This document shows positions 15,438 through 23,166 of a stretch of 64,000 nt of DNA, piece after piece. The stretch covers positions 4,774,001 to 4,838,000 of the forward strand of contig CBDCWE010000003.1 in the NCBI GenBank assembly GCA_965223355.1, read 5' to 3'. The stretch is from Tectiglobus sp965223355 (GTDB lineage Bacteria > Pseudomonadota > Alphaproteobacteria > Rhizobiales > Hyphomicrobiaceae). The stretch's first letter is position 1, and the number at the start of each line of letters is the position of its first letter. The position numbers were made by a program, and so were the translations under genes. A model generated the notes under the pieces. That model did not search any database. It saw only the letters and a list, made by a program, of their open reading frames with translations, and was not told the DNA's origin.

Positions 15438-17363
15438 CTAGCCTCCTGCGAACACCTTGTCAGCCGGTTGCAGAAGGATGCGTCCCTCGCCCTGGCGGCG
15501 TGTGAACTTTTGCCTGTCGAAATACTCCAGCACTTCAATCGCCATGTTGCGACCAATGCCGCTCGCGTCGCGGAACTCGGTCACCATGACGAGGCCATCG
15601 TCTGCCTTGCGGCATAGATCTTCAGCAATCGCGGCGAGCTCGGCAAGCATCTCTCGCGTCGCATAGCGGGTCTTAGAGATCCGCGCGATCAGACCCAGGC
15701 GACCCGCGCGACCGAGAAAGCCTTCCAACTTCCGGATATCATGTCCGAGATCCGCGGCCAGTTCGCGCACCGTAAACGGGCGCAGCTCACCGCGACGGAA
15801 GGTTTTCCCGAACGTGGCCCAGAGCTCGGCGTCCTCGCCTTGCAGACGTGCTTCGTAGTGCGGCAGGCGCACGCCGAAATCACCGCGCACGATCACCTCA
15901 TCCCGCACCAGCTGAGCCGCAATCGCCGCGGCAAGTGAGCGTGTCACTTTGATCTTGCTGCCGTCCAGAACACGGTTGTCGCCGATCCCGGCGGCGTCCG
16001 GGTTCGCCGTGTGCCAAGCCTCCAGACGCGCCACGACGGCGTTGGTGACATTGGCCCACCGGGCTCGCGAAAATGCAATGTCGCCCTGGTCGGTCGGGAT
16101 GCATATCGCCTTTACGCCGTCCACCACGGCGCTGAGTTCAGCCGCGGTCAGATTGCGGTTTAGCCCGAAATTGTCCAGCATCACGCCGGCTTCACTGATC
16201 GCTAACAGCCGCACCAGCGCGGATCGAGGGTCGTGCGCGCTCATCGCCCTGATCCACGCGATCCGCTCCGGTTTGGCGCGTCCGCGGCGCGGCGCAAAGA
16301 GATCGATAACCCTGCCGCCGCCTATGGTTCTTTGGGCGGATTGATCGCGGATAATCAGCCGGTCGCCAAACACGGCCCCGAGCGGGTGGTCCAGGATCAG
16401 CTGCGCCAGCCCGCTTGTTCCCGGTGCCAAGGATTTTTCTTCGAGCAACGCCACCCGGCCGGTGGTCTCGGCGGCCCCGCCATGGACGTGAACCGGGGTC
16501 CAGTGGGAACATGCCTTCCGTTCGCTTGCCAGAATTGTGATCTCAGCGTCGATCTTTTGGACCGGCGGTGGGGCTGGGCCGGCGACGATCCAGTCACCGC
16601 GGCCGATCCGATCCTTGCGCAGTTCGGGTCCGGCCAGGTTGAGGGCGCACCTTTGGCCGGCCGTACCGCGCGACGCCTTGGCGTTCTGGGCATGGATGTC
16701 GCGGACCCGCAATTTCATTTCGGCGCCCAACACCTCGACGCTGTCGCCGACGTTAACCTGGCCGGAAAAGACCGTACCCGTGACCACCATGCCGGCGCCG
16801 GCAACGTCGAATTTGCGGTCGACGGCAAGGCGAAAGTTGTGGCCTTGATAGCGGCGGCTGGGCTCGCTTGAAGCCTGCACGAGATGATCGCGTAACGCTT
16901 CGATGCCATCACCGGTCAGCGCGGAAACCGGGAAAACGGGCGCGCCACCGAGCGCCGTTCCGTCGAGTAAGGCGCTGATTTCGCTTGCAACTTCCTGCTG
17001 CCGCGCTGCATCCGCGCGATCGATCTTGGTCAACGCGACACAGCCGCGATCGACGCCGAGCAGGTCCACGATCGCAAGGTGTTCGCGGGTTTGCGGCATC
17101 GGACCATCGTCGCCGGCGATGATCAGCAGCACAAAGTCAGTGCCCGCTAGACCGCAAAGCGCGTTGCGAACGAACTTCTCGTGGCCCGGTACGTCAACAA
17201 AACCGATTGTTGCGCCAGCATCCGTCGGCAGGTATGCAAATCCAAGGTCGATGGTGAGGCCGCGCCGCTTTTCGTCGGGCAGCCGGTCGGTGTCGACACC
17301 GGTGAGCGCCTTGACCAGAAGTGTCTTGCCATGGTCCACATGACCGGCCGTTGCGATGATCAT
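15438..17363 (-). CDS. selB: Selenocysteine-specific translation elongation factor
   Basis: A 641-residue SelB, the GTPase that carries Sec-tRNA to UGA codons marked by a SECIS hairpin. The GTPase motifs are G1 AGHVDHGKT (6-14), G3 DVPGHEKF and G4 LTKIDRAD. The beta-barrel domains follow (LAVDRKFDVAGAGMVVTGTV), then a long C-terminal winged-helix region (about 390-641) that in SelB reads the SECIS, ending LEGFLGRAGRLGLI and MAIEVLEYFDRQKFTRR. The length is normal. The start codon overlaps the selA stop by 4 nt. The TAG stop touches an IS3 remnant, so the 3' flank is rearranged but the reading frame looks complete. Confidence 0.96.
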   Translation of the reverse strand: MIIATAGHVDHGKTLLVKALTGVDTDRLPDEKRRGLTIDLGFAYLPTDAGATIGFVDVPGHEKFVRNALCGLAGTDFVLLIIAGDDGPMPQTREHLAIVDLLGVDRGCVALTKIDRADAARQQEVASEISALLDGTALGGAPVFPVSALTGDGIEALRDHLVQASSEPSRRYQGHNFRLAVDRKFDVAGAGMVVTGTVFSGQVNVGDSVEVLGAEMKLRVRDIHAQNAKASRGTAGQRCALNLAGPELRKDRIGRGDWIVAGPAPPPVQKIDAEITILASERKACSHWTPVHVHGGAAETTGRVALLEEKSLAPGTSGLAQLILDHPLGAVFGDRLIIRDQSAQRTIGGGRVIDLFAPRRGRAKPERIAWIRAMSAHDPRSALVRLLAISEAGVMLDNFGLNRNLTAAELSAVVDGVKAICIPTDQGDIAFSRARWANVTNAVVARLEAWHTANPDAAGIGDNRVLDGSKIKVTRSLAAAIAAQLVRDEVIVRGDFGVRLPHYEARLQGEDAELWATFGKTFRRGELRPFTVRELAADLGHDIRKLEGFLGRAGRLGLIARISKTRYATREMLAELAAIAEDLCRKADDGLVMVTEFRDASGIGRNMAIEVLEYFDRQKFTRRQGEGRILLQPADKVFAGG

Positions 17364-18778
17364 TGGATGGCTTCCAACCCTCTCAGTTGGTCGAGGAACG
17401 GTTGACGGTCATCGATTGCGAGACATCGCAGGTCCATCACAAACGCATCATCCTGAATGCGCCCGATAACCGGGACCGGCAGTCGCCGAAACGCTGCGCT
17501 CAGCCGCTGGAGGCGGCGACCAACGCCACTTGAGGCCGCCGGACGCACGGCGATGGCGAAACTGGCGACGGTGCGGGTTGGCAGCGCGCCCGAGCCGATC
17601 TCACTTTCGCAGGCAACGATGGCGACGTGCCAGTCGCCGCCCAACACCGTCTCGATTGCCGGTGCCAGGTCTTCGGCGAATGTCTTGATGTCCTGCGCCT
17701 TGCGTGTCAGCGTCGCGATCACCGGGTGGTGCTCGGGCAAGCGATCGGGATCGCGGTAAAGTTTAAGAACGGCTGCAAGTGCCGCGATCGTCATCTTGTC
17801 GCAGCGCAACGCCCGCTTCATCGGATTGGCCTTGATTTGTGCGATGAAGTCCCGGCGACCGACAATCAGGCCGCTTTGCGGACCTCCCAACAGCTTGTCG
17901 CCGGAAAATGTGACGACGTCGGCGCCATCGCGCAACGCATCCATCGGCGTCGGTTCGTGCGGCAGACCATAGTCGTCGAGATTGGCAAGCGTACCGCTGC
18001 CGAGATCGTTGACAAAGGGAATGCCGTTGGCGGCGCACAATTTGGCGAGTTCCGGTTCCGGGACTGCCGCCGTGAAGCCGGCGATGACATAATTGCTGGT
18101 GTGAACCTTCATGATCATGGCGAGGTCGGGGCCGAGCGCGTTGGCGAAATCCTCAAGATGCGTGCGATTGGTGGTGCCAACCTCGACCAGTTCGCATCCG
18201 GAGCGGGCCATGATGTCGGGGATCCGGAACGAACCGCCGATCTCGACCAGTTCGCCTCTCGACACGGCGACCTGACGACCGAGCGCCAATGTGTTCAGCA
18301 CCAGCATTACCGCGGCGGCGTTGTTGTTGACGACGGTTGCGGCCTCGGCGCCGGTGATCGCGGCGATCTGGCGTTCAACGTGATCGTCGCGATCGCCGCG
18401 GCGGCCGGCTTCCAGGTCGTACTCGAGGTTGCTTGCCCCGCGCGCGATGCGGGCAACGGCTGCGACCGCGGCTTCCGGCAGGAATGCCCGGCCAAGGTTG
18501 GTATGGAGCACGGTTCCGGTCAGATTGAAGACGGGCCGCAGTGATGGCGCGTTGTCCTTTGCCAGCCGCGCTTCGGCATCGGCGAGTATCGCCGCGGCGG
18601 AAACGTCGACCGTCTCGGCGTCAACCAGTCGGTCGCGGCGCTGTTGCAGCACGGTCCTCAGGCAGGCGGTCACGGCTTTGCGACCGTAGGCTGAAATGAG
18701 CCCGGCCCCGTGCCGGCTTTCCAGCAGCCGGCTCATGGCAGGTAGATCGGACGGGCGAAGCGCAGACTTGTCTTGCAT
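17360..18778 (-). CDS. selA: L-seryl-tRNA(Sec) selenium transferase
   Basis: A 472-residue SelA, the PLP enzyme that converts Ser-tRNA(Sec) to Sec-tRNA(Sec) using selenophosphate. The N-terminal tRNA-binding part is followed by the PLP core: FNLTGTVLHTNLGRAFLPEA (85-104), the NNNAAAVMLVLNTLA loop, and the Schiff-base lysine K295 in TFSGDKLLGGPQSGL. Length and motif spacing match the enterobacterial enzyme. It overlaps selB, forming the usual selAB pair. A candidate selenoprotein gene lies directly upstream on the same strand. Neither selD nor tRNA-Sec is visible in the window. Confidence 0.96.
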   Translation of the reverse strand: MQDKSALRPSDLPAMSRLLESRHGAGLISAYGRKAVTACLRTVLQQRRDRLVDAETVDVSAAAILADAEARLAKDNAPSLRPVFNLTGTVLHTNLGRAFLPEAAVAAVARIARGASNLEYDLEAGRRGDRDDHVERQIAAITGAEAATVVNNNAAAVMLVLNTLALGRQVAVSRGELVEIGGSFRIPDIMARSGCELVEVGTTNRTHLEDFANALGPDLAMIMKVHTSNYVIAGFTAAVPEPELAKLCAANGIPFVNDLGSGTLANLDDYGLPHEPTPMDALRDGADVVTFSGDKLLGGPQSGLIVGRRDFIAQIKANPMKRALRCDKMTIAALAAVLKLYRDPDRLPEHHPVIATLTRKAQDIKTFAEDLAPAIETVLGGDWHVAIVACESEIGSGALPTRTVASFAIAVRPAASSGVGRRLQRLSAAFRRLPVPVIGRIQDDAFVMDLRCLAIDDRQPFLDQLRGLEAIQ

Positions 18779-18902
18779 AATTGCCGAAGACTACAGCGCC
18801 GCGCACCGCGGCGCCAACATCAATGAACTCCGGCCCGATCAATTCATCGCTGCCGAGTTGAGCCGCGGCGATGGCGGGCCTGGCCCTGTGGTGGGATTGT
18901 TA

Positions 18903-19018
18903 GGGTGAGGCTCTTAACCAATCGCCGCGTTGCGGCGATCCTTGAGGGGCTTTCAGCCCCTCAAACTCCCCGACCAGGGGATGATCCCTGGACCTCGGAC
19001 TTGTTCGGAGATTGCCTA
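18903..19018 (+). repeat. R2 dispersed repeat, partial copy
   Basis: Contains hairpins 3-5 (CGCCGCGTTGCGGCG, GAGGGGCTTTCAGCCCCTC, and a third with CCAGGGGATGATCCCTGG) and a trace of hairpin 2. Its right end, GCCTAG, provides the TAG stop codon of the glutaredoxin-DinB gene on the minus strand. It fills most of the space between that gene and selA and could influence read-through from one to the other. Confidence 0.85.
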
Positions 19019-19774
19019 GCCCCAGACCTTGTCGGTCAGCGGCAGACCTTGGATATCATCCGCCGTAACGGTGGTTGGCGGCGCAACGCCGGTTTCAGCA
19101 AGCAGCGCGGCAACTTGCCGGACATGCTGCGTTGAATGCCAGACGGTCCGCTCCAGCATCTCGTGACGGCTGGTTGCGCCGAAATAGGTCGGGACCTGGC
19201 CTGAGAAATCTTCACCACGAGTGTTGTCGGCCCACAGCCGGAACCGGTCCCGCACGCCCCTGCCAAACGCGGCGATCTGCGCCGACGTCGTCATGTCGTC
19301 CGGCGGCGGTGCAACCAGCCCTTCATAGATCAGCGTCTCGCCGGTGTCTTCCATATCGAGATATGCCACCGCGATCTGAAACACGTGATGCATCAGCACC
19401 CGCCACGACCGTGGCCGGTTGGGCAACATGTTTTCCAGCTTGTCGTCCGGCATCGCCTCGGTCACCGCGATGGCCTTGTCCAGGATGCGATCATAACGCG
19501 CCTTCAATTGGTCCGGCGTGAGCTGCGGCGCGGTATCATCGTTGAGCCCGAGGAAGTCCACCACGTCCTTGATGACCTGGGCGAACACGAACTTGTCGCC
19601 GCGCGATACGATTGGCACGGTGCGCGCGCCAAGCCGGCGAAGTTCTGCCATGCCGGATTGGTCGGCCATGACATTGATCGATTCAAACTCGATCGCACGG
19701 ACCGAGAGGTACTCCTTGACCCTGAGGCAGCTGGTTCAATGCGGCTGCCAGAAAACTTTGATCGGTTCGGACAT
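19016..19774 (-). CDS. Candidate selenoprotein: glutaredoxin (UxxC)-DinB fusion
   Basis: Read from ATG 19774 through one in-frame TGA (19736-19738), this frame encodes 252 residues. Residues 1-80 are a glutaredoxin fold: MSEPIKVFWQPH, then U13-T-S-C16 at the redox-motif position, VKEYLSVRAIEFESINV, and the cis-Pro motif ARTVPIV with P54. Residues about 85-250 form a DinB-like four-helix domain with possible metal ligands H129/H130 and H213 and H217 (WHSTQHVRQ). The domain is homologous to enzymes using low-molecular-weight thiols. Homologues as I recall them have Cys where TGA stands. With selA and selB adjacent, selenocysteine is the simplest reading; a nonsense mutation is the alternative. 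Gene callers would start at 19669 and lose the active site. Confidence 0.82.
19701..19738 (-). promoter_or_regulatory. Sec UGA codon and SECIS-like hairpin
   Basis: The UGA is at 19738-19736. Directly downstream the mRNA can form a short stem: AGGGU (19723-19719) with ACCUCU (19710-19705, one bulged C), closing an 8-nt loop CAAGGAGU. A flanking ACC/GGU pair (19735-19733 with 19703-19701) could close the base. The loop guanines fall at +21/+22 from the UGA, close to the +19/+20 of the E. coli fdhF SECIS. The stem is weak, and the fold was made by eye, not by energy calculation. Confidence 0.45.
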
Positions 19775-19926
19775 GCCTCAGTCCTTTCGCACTCGATACA
19801 CTCAGCCGAGTGTTCCGTCACCGACGGATGCTAGCCATCCGTCGCCGCCGGAAAACTAGGCTAACCCTTTGTTTGTGTTGCACAGTAACAGACGCTTGAC
19901 GAGTTCCACCCGGGAACCAAGCGTTT

Positions 19927-19957
19927 GATCCAGACCACTAGTGGTCTGGATCACTAG
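19927..19957. repeat. Solo R3 end palindrome
   Basis: A perfect 26-bp palindrome (19927-19952) made of GATCCAGACCACT and its complement, followed by ACTAG. It matches two R3 outer ends (CTAGTGGTCTGxATCACT) placed back to back. The trailing CTAG supplies the TAG stop of the phasin gene. It may also act as a transcription stop, although no T-run is seen. Confidence 0.65.
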
Positions 19958-20328
19958 CTCTTCGGTTTTGCCTTCTCAGCGATCTCGCCCATCAGTTTGC
20001 CGAGCTCTTGGGCTTGCTCGCCGTAGGCCTTCATCGACTTTTCGGTATGGCGCGACTGGATCTCCATATACTCCTTGAGATCCTTGGCCCTTGACAATTC
20101 CTCGAAGAAATCAAACCCGGCGGACATGTTCTGCTGGGCATAGGTCAGGGCCTTCGCCTGGACATCACGGGCGGCTTGGACAGCCTCACCCGATGATTGA
20201 TTAATCATGTCCTGAGCCTTTCGCGCCATGTCCATGAACTGGTCGTAGGCGCCGCGCGCTTGTTCGACATTTTTCTCGGCCATTTGACGCACGGATTCAG
20301 GAACTTCGAAATCTTCTGGCCTTGGCAT
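19954..20328 (-). CDS. Phasin family protein
   Basis: A 124-residue phasin, a small amphipathic coiled protein that coats polyhydroxyalkanoate granules. The sequence is almost all helix, with the family pattern MAEKNVEQARGAYDQFMDMA, then VQAKALTYAQQNMSAGFDFFEEL, AKDLKEYMEIQSRHTEKSMK and EQAQELGKLMGEIAEK. The ATG at 20328 has GGGG upstream; the longer frame to 20628 is not protein-like. The stop codon lies in a repeat end. No PHA synthase is seen nearby. Confidence 0.92.
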   Translation of the reverse strand: MPRPEDFEVPESVRQMAEKNVEQARGAYDQFMDMARKAQDMINQSSGEAVQAARDVQAKALTYAQQNMSAGFDFFEELSRAKDLKEYMEIQSRHTEKSMKAYGEQAQELGKLMGEIAEKAKPKS

Positions 20329-20470
20329 GTTCAACCCCTTGTACAGTGTCGTAAAGTTGAGTGTGGCAAAGACTGCAATGGATGTACACCTTGCGTTACG
20401 GCTTTGCCATGTTTCGATCATGCCGGACTGACACCATACGACCATCCAGCATGCAGTCAACGGAGTAGTT

Positions 20471-21226
20471 TTGGCGAACATACCCCGACATACGACCAAC
20501 AACGAGACAAATGTGGCGGTTTCAGCGTCCGACGGCAGATCAGATGAGCTTGCCGAACTGCGTCGGTTGGCGCACGAATTGCGCACACCAATCGGCGCCG
20601 TGATTTCGCGGGCCGAGGTGTTGCGCAACGAGAGCTACGGCCCGCTTGGCCACGACAGCTATCGCGAATATGCCGATGAGATACTCGCAAGCGCCAGTCA
20701 CGCCCTCAACGCACTGATGCACACGTTCGACAGTCTGTCGCATCAATACCAACGTCCACACCACGCTTCGAGCCCTGGTTCCGACCCGAGCCCCGTCAAT
20801 CTGCTCGATACGGCACGCCTGGCAATCGAAATCACCGCCGCTCTTGCCGCTGATGCCGGTGTCAATGTCGCAATCGATCAGCGGGCGCAGCCTTGCTCGA
20901 CCATGGCCCGATCGGCGGCGGTGCAGCGGATCGCGCTCAATCTTCTGACCAACGCTATCAAGTTCACTCCTGTCGGCGGCACCGTCCAAGTTCACGTTGG
21001 CGAGCGTGGTGATAAAGCTGTGCTGCAGATTGTCGACCATGGCATTGGCATGGGCCCGGCGGCGTTGCAGCAAATCAATCAGGCTGGCTCGTTGCACGGA
21101 CTGGGCTACGACGTCATCCATTTTCTGGTGCGAGCCTGCGGCGCCAGTATCGAGGTGGAGAGCGAACGGGGCCGCGGCACCACCGTCACGGTCGAGTTCC
21201 CGAGCACTCGCGACCTTGCCGAATGA
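20471..21226 (+). CDS. Sensor histidine kinase without sensor domain
   Basis: A 251-residue histidine kinase reduced to its catalytic core. The dimerisation/phosphoacceptor helix holds H35 in RRLAHELRTPIGAV. The ATPase domain has the N box LNLLTNAIKFTP, the G1 box VDHGIGMG, and a degenerate lid. There is no transmembrane segment or input domain, so it must be a cytosolic kinase, perhaps fed by another protein. The likely start is TTG at 20471, with GGAG five bases upstream. No response regulator adjoins it; the nearest is at 30.6 kb. It diverges from the phasin gene, sharing a 142-nt intergenic region. Confidence 0.85.
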   Translation: MANIPRHTTNNETNVAVSASDGRSDELAELRRLAHELRTPIGAVISRAEVLRNESYGPLGHDSYREYADEILASASHALNALMHTFDSLSHQYQRPHHASSPGSDPSPVNLLDTARLAIEITAALAADAGVNVAIDQRAQPCSTMARSAAVQRIALNLLTNAIKFTPVGGTVQVHVGERGDKAVLQIVDHGIGMGPAALQQINQAGSLHGLGYDVIHFLVRACGASIEVESERGRGTTVTVEFPSTRDLAE

Positions 21227-21232
21227 CAGACG

Positions 21233-21325
21233 AGAGCAACCTGCCTTTATTCGGGACCGGAACGATCCCGAATAAAGGCAGGAAGTTGCTCGCCTCTAAA
21301 GTGGCGATAATCTTTGTGCTTTAAG
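21233..21325 (-). repeat. R1 dispersed repeat, copy 3 (truncated)
   Basis: Inverted relative to copy 2. Hairpin B is intact (GAGCAACCTGCCTTTATTC to its complement), and the CGCCTCTAAAGTGGCGA linker is present. The sequence stops after GTGCTTTAAG, so hairpin A is half lost. The CTAG border is missing on both sides. It starts about 7 nt after the histidine kinase stop. Confidence 0.8.
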
Positions 21326-21585
21326 GATTGGTGCCCGGCGGGTGGACGACGGGGCCGGGCCCTGACGGGCGCGGCCGATTGGCCGCTGGTTCGGCCCGCG
21401 TGAAAAGTTCCTGCGCTCGGCTGTCCTGTTCGAGGTTGACGATTAAGCGAACATCAAATCTTAGGCCGCAGCCCGGCGATTTGACTTTTGCCTGATCCTG
21501 AAACTCCAGGAAAAGAGCAAATTGGCTCGGCCGGGCCGCCGCAAGGAGCACGGGCTCTGCGGGTCAATATCTATGCGGGCTGGTA

Positions 21586-22746
21586 TTACGGTGCCCCGGT
21601 CGAAGCCGCGGGTGTGTCGGCCGGCGCCGGCGGCTCTGGTTTGCGGCCCGGCGGCGGCACGCGAATGCCCAACGGCAATCCTTCCAACAGCGCCGTGATG
21701 CGATCATTCAGCTTGGCGCTGTTTGCGGCCCAGAATTCCGCGTCATGGCGGACCCCCCGTGGCAGGTGCTGGGCCGAGGTCGGCAGGAATGGCGCCAGAT
21801 CCGTGCCCAGGAGTTGGTGTGATCCGACCATCGCGACGGCCGACTTGCGCATGGGACCGTACGGCCAAAGCCGCGACTGGGCGGCGAGATATTCGGGCGA
21901 CGTTGCCAGCGCAATAAAGGTCTTGCCGAGCTGCGGGGCGCGTGCCGTTGCCGACAGCGCCCAGGAACTGAAGTGATAAACGTGGGCATCCCAGACCGGC
22001 GCGACATTGCCGACCACGATCGTGCGAAACGCCCGCCCGCTGTAGGTCATTGCAATCTTGACATCACCGGCGCTGAGCTTCGCCATTGCCGCGCGTGGAC
22101 CATCGACCCAGACGATGTCTGGCAACATCCGGTTCAGACTTGCGATCACCTTGTCCAACTGTTTGCGATCTCGCAGCGCCTGGTAAACGCCGTCAACCGG
22201 TGCACCGTTAGCAACCGCAAGCAGTTCGAACAGATTCTCGGCGCGCCGAATGAACGCCCGCTTTCCGGGAAATTCGCGTGTGTTGACAACATCGCTCAAC
22301 GTTCTCGGAGCGCCCTTCTTGAAGCGGTCGCGATCGATGACGAACAGGCTCGACCAGGCAAAACTTGCAACCCCGCAATCACTCAAACTGCCGCTCAGAA
22401 AGTCCGTTGCGGCGCTCTCGCCCTGAAGGCCGGGCTTGAGGGTGATTGTGCTGATCTTGGCGAAACTGCCGTTCTTGCAACCTTTAATCAGATCGCCCTG
22501 GCTAACCTCGTATAAATCGGCCTGCCTTGCAGCACCGTTGGCCGGAGAACTTTCGATCTTAACCCGCAGCTGTTTGGCGACGGGATCGAGAATCGCTCTT
22601 TGTTGGGCTGCGCCATAGGCACCGCCCCAGGTCGCAATGCGCAACTTCGGCGGCGACTCGACGGACGTCGGCTCGCCTGCAACCGGAACCACCAAACCGA
22701 CGGTGGCGATCATGGCGATGGACAGTGACAAACTCTTCGGATCCAC
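21586..22746 (-). CDS. Extracellular solute-binding protein (PotD-like, family 1)
   Basis: A 386-residue periplasmic binding protein. The signal peptide is SLSLSIAMIATVGLVVPVAG. The mature part opens with LRIATWGGAYGAAQQRAIL, the hallmark of polyamine- or metal-type ABC binding proteins. Later landmarks are SLSDCGVASFAWSSLFVIDR, FPGKRAFIRRAENLFELLA and IAMTYSGRAF. No permease or ATPase gene adjoins it, so it is an orphan. The start is GTG 22746 with GAGG upstream. The C-terminal tail is proline- and alanine-rich, and the stop codon falls inside a short dispersed repeat (ATGCGGGCTGGTAT), suggesting the natural end was altered. Confidence 0.8.
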   Translation of the reverse strand: MDPKSLSLSIAMIATVGLVVPVAGEPTSVESPPKLRIATWGGAYGAAQQRAILDPVAKQLRVKIESSPANGAARQADLYEVSQGDLIKGCKNGSFAKISTITLKPGLQGESAATDFLSGSLSDCGVASFAWSSLFVIDRDRFKKGAPRTLSDVVNTREFPGKRAFIRRAENLFELLAVANGAPVDGVYQALRDRKQLDKVIASLNRMLPDIVWVDGPRAAMAKLSAGDVKIAMTYSGRAFRTIVVGNVAPVWDAHVYHFSSWALSATARAPQLGKTFIALATSPEYLAAQSRLWPYGPMRKSAVAMVGSHQLLGTDLAPFLPTSAQHLPRGVRHDAEFWAANSAKLNDRITALLEGLPLGIRVPPPGRKPEPPAPADTPAASTGAP

Positions 22747-22919
22747 GCTCGAAACCTCGTTGCCTGGTTGGGAGGACAGACCACCGCATGGACCGGAACG
22801 CGTTGTCGGCCAAACGGTTTGCAGATGGCAGGGCACTTGTGACTCAGATCGGGCGATCACTCAACTTTTTGCGACATGGTTTGCTTGGTTGCGCGCAAAT
22901 TTCCCTGTCGTTGCGACGA

Positions 22920-23056
22920 TAGATCATCGTGCTTTAAGTTGGAACCGCTATTGCGGTTCCAACTTAAAGCACAAAGATGATCGCCACTTTAGAGGCAAGC
23001 AACTTTCTGCCTTTATTCGGGATCGTTCCGATTCCGAATAAAGGCAGGTTGCTCTA
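22920..23056 (+). repeat. R1 dispersed repeat, copy 4
   Basis: A complete 137-bp copy with both hairpins, bounded by TAG ends (ATAG left, CTAG right). It is the main content of the 420-nt gap between the orphan binding protein and the AsmA gene; the rest of that gap shows no gene. Confidence 0.93.
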
Positions 23057-23166
23057 GTCGCCTGTTCATTCACCGTTTTTGGATGGAGTTGCTGCGCGCC
23101 CGAACCGGCGGTCGAGGCGCCGGCCCGCGATCGTCTCGGGCGACATGCAGTGCGCAACTGCGGCGC

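Noticed and set aside
15421..15440. GATGATCTAG at the IS3-selB junction, identical to an R1 outer end
   Set aside because: Only 10 nt match and no R1 hairpin follows; most likely chance.
18779..18902. Searched for tRNA-Sec (selC) beside selA
   Set aside because: No long acceptor/T-arm cloverleaf with a TCA anticodon is visible here or in the other selAB flanks.
19016..19669. DinB gene starting at the internal ATG 19669
   Set aside because: This start removes the first strand, helix and redox motif of the glutaredoxin domain; the fold continues upstream through the TGA.
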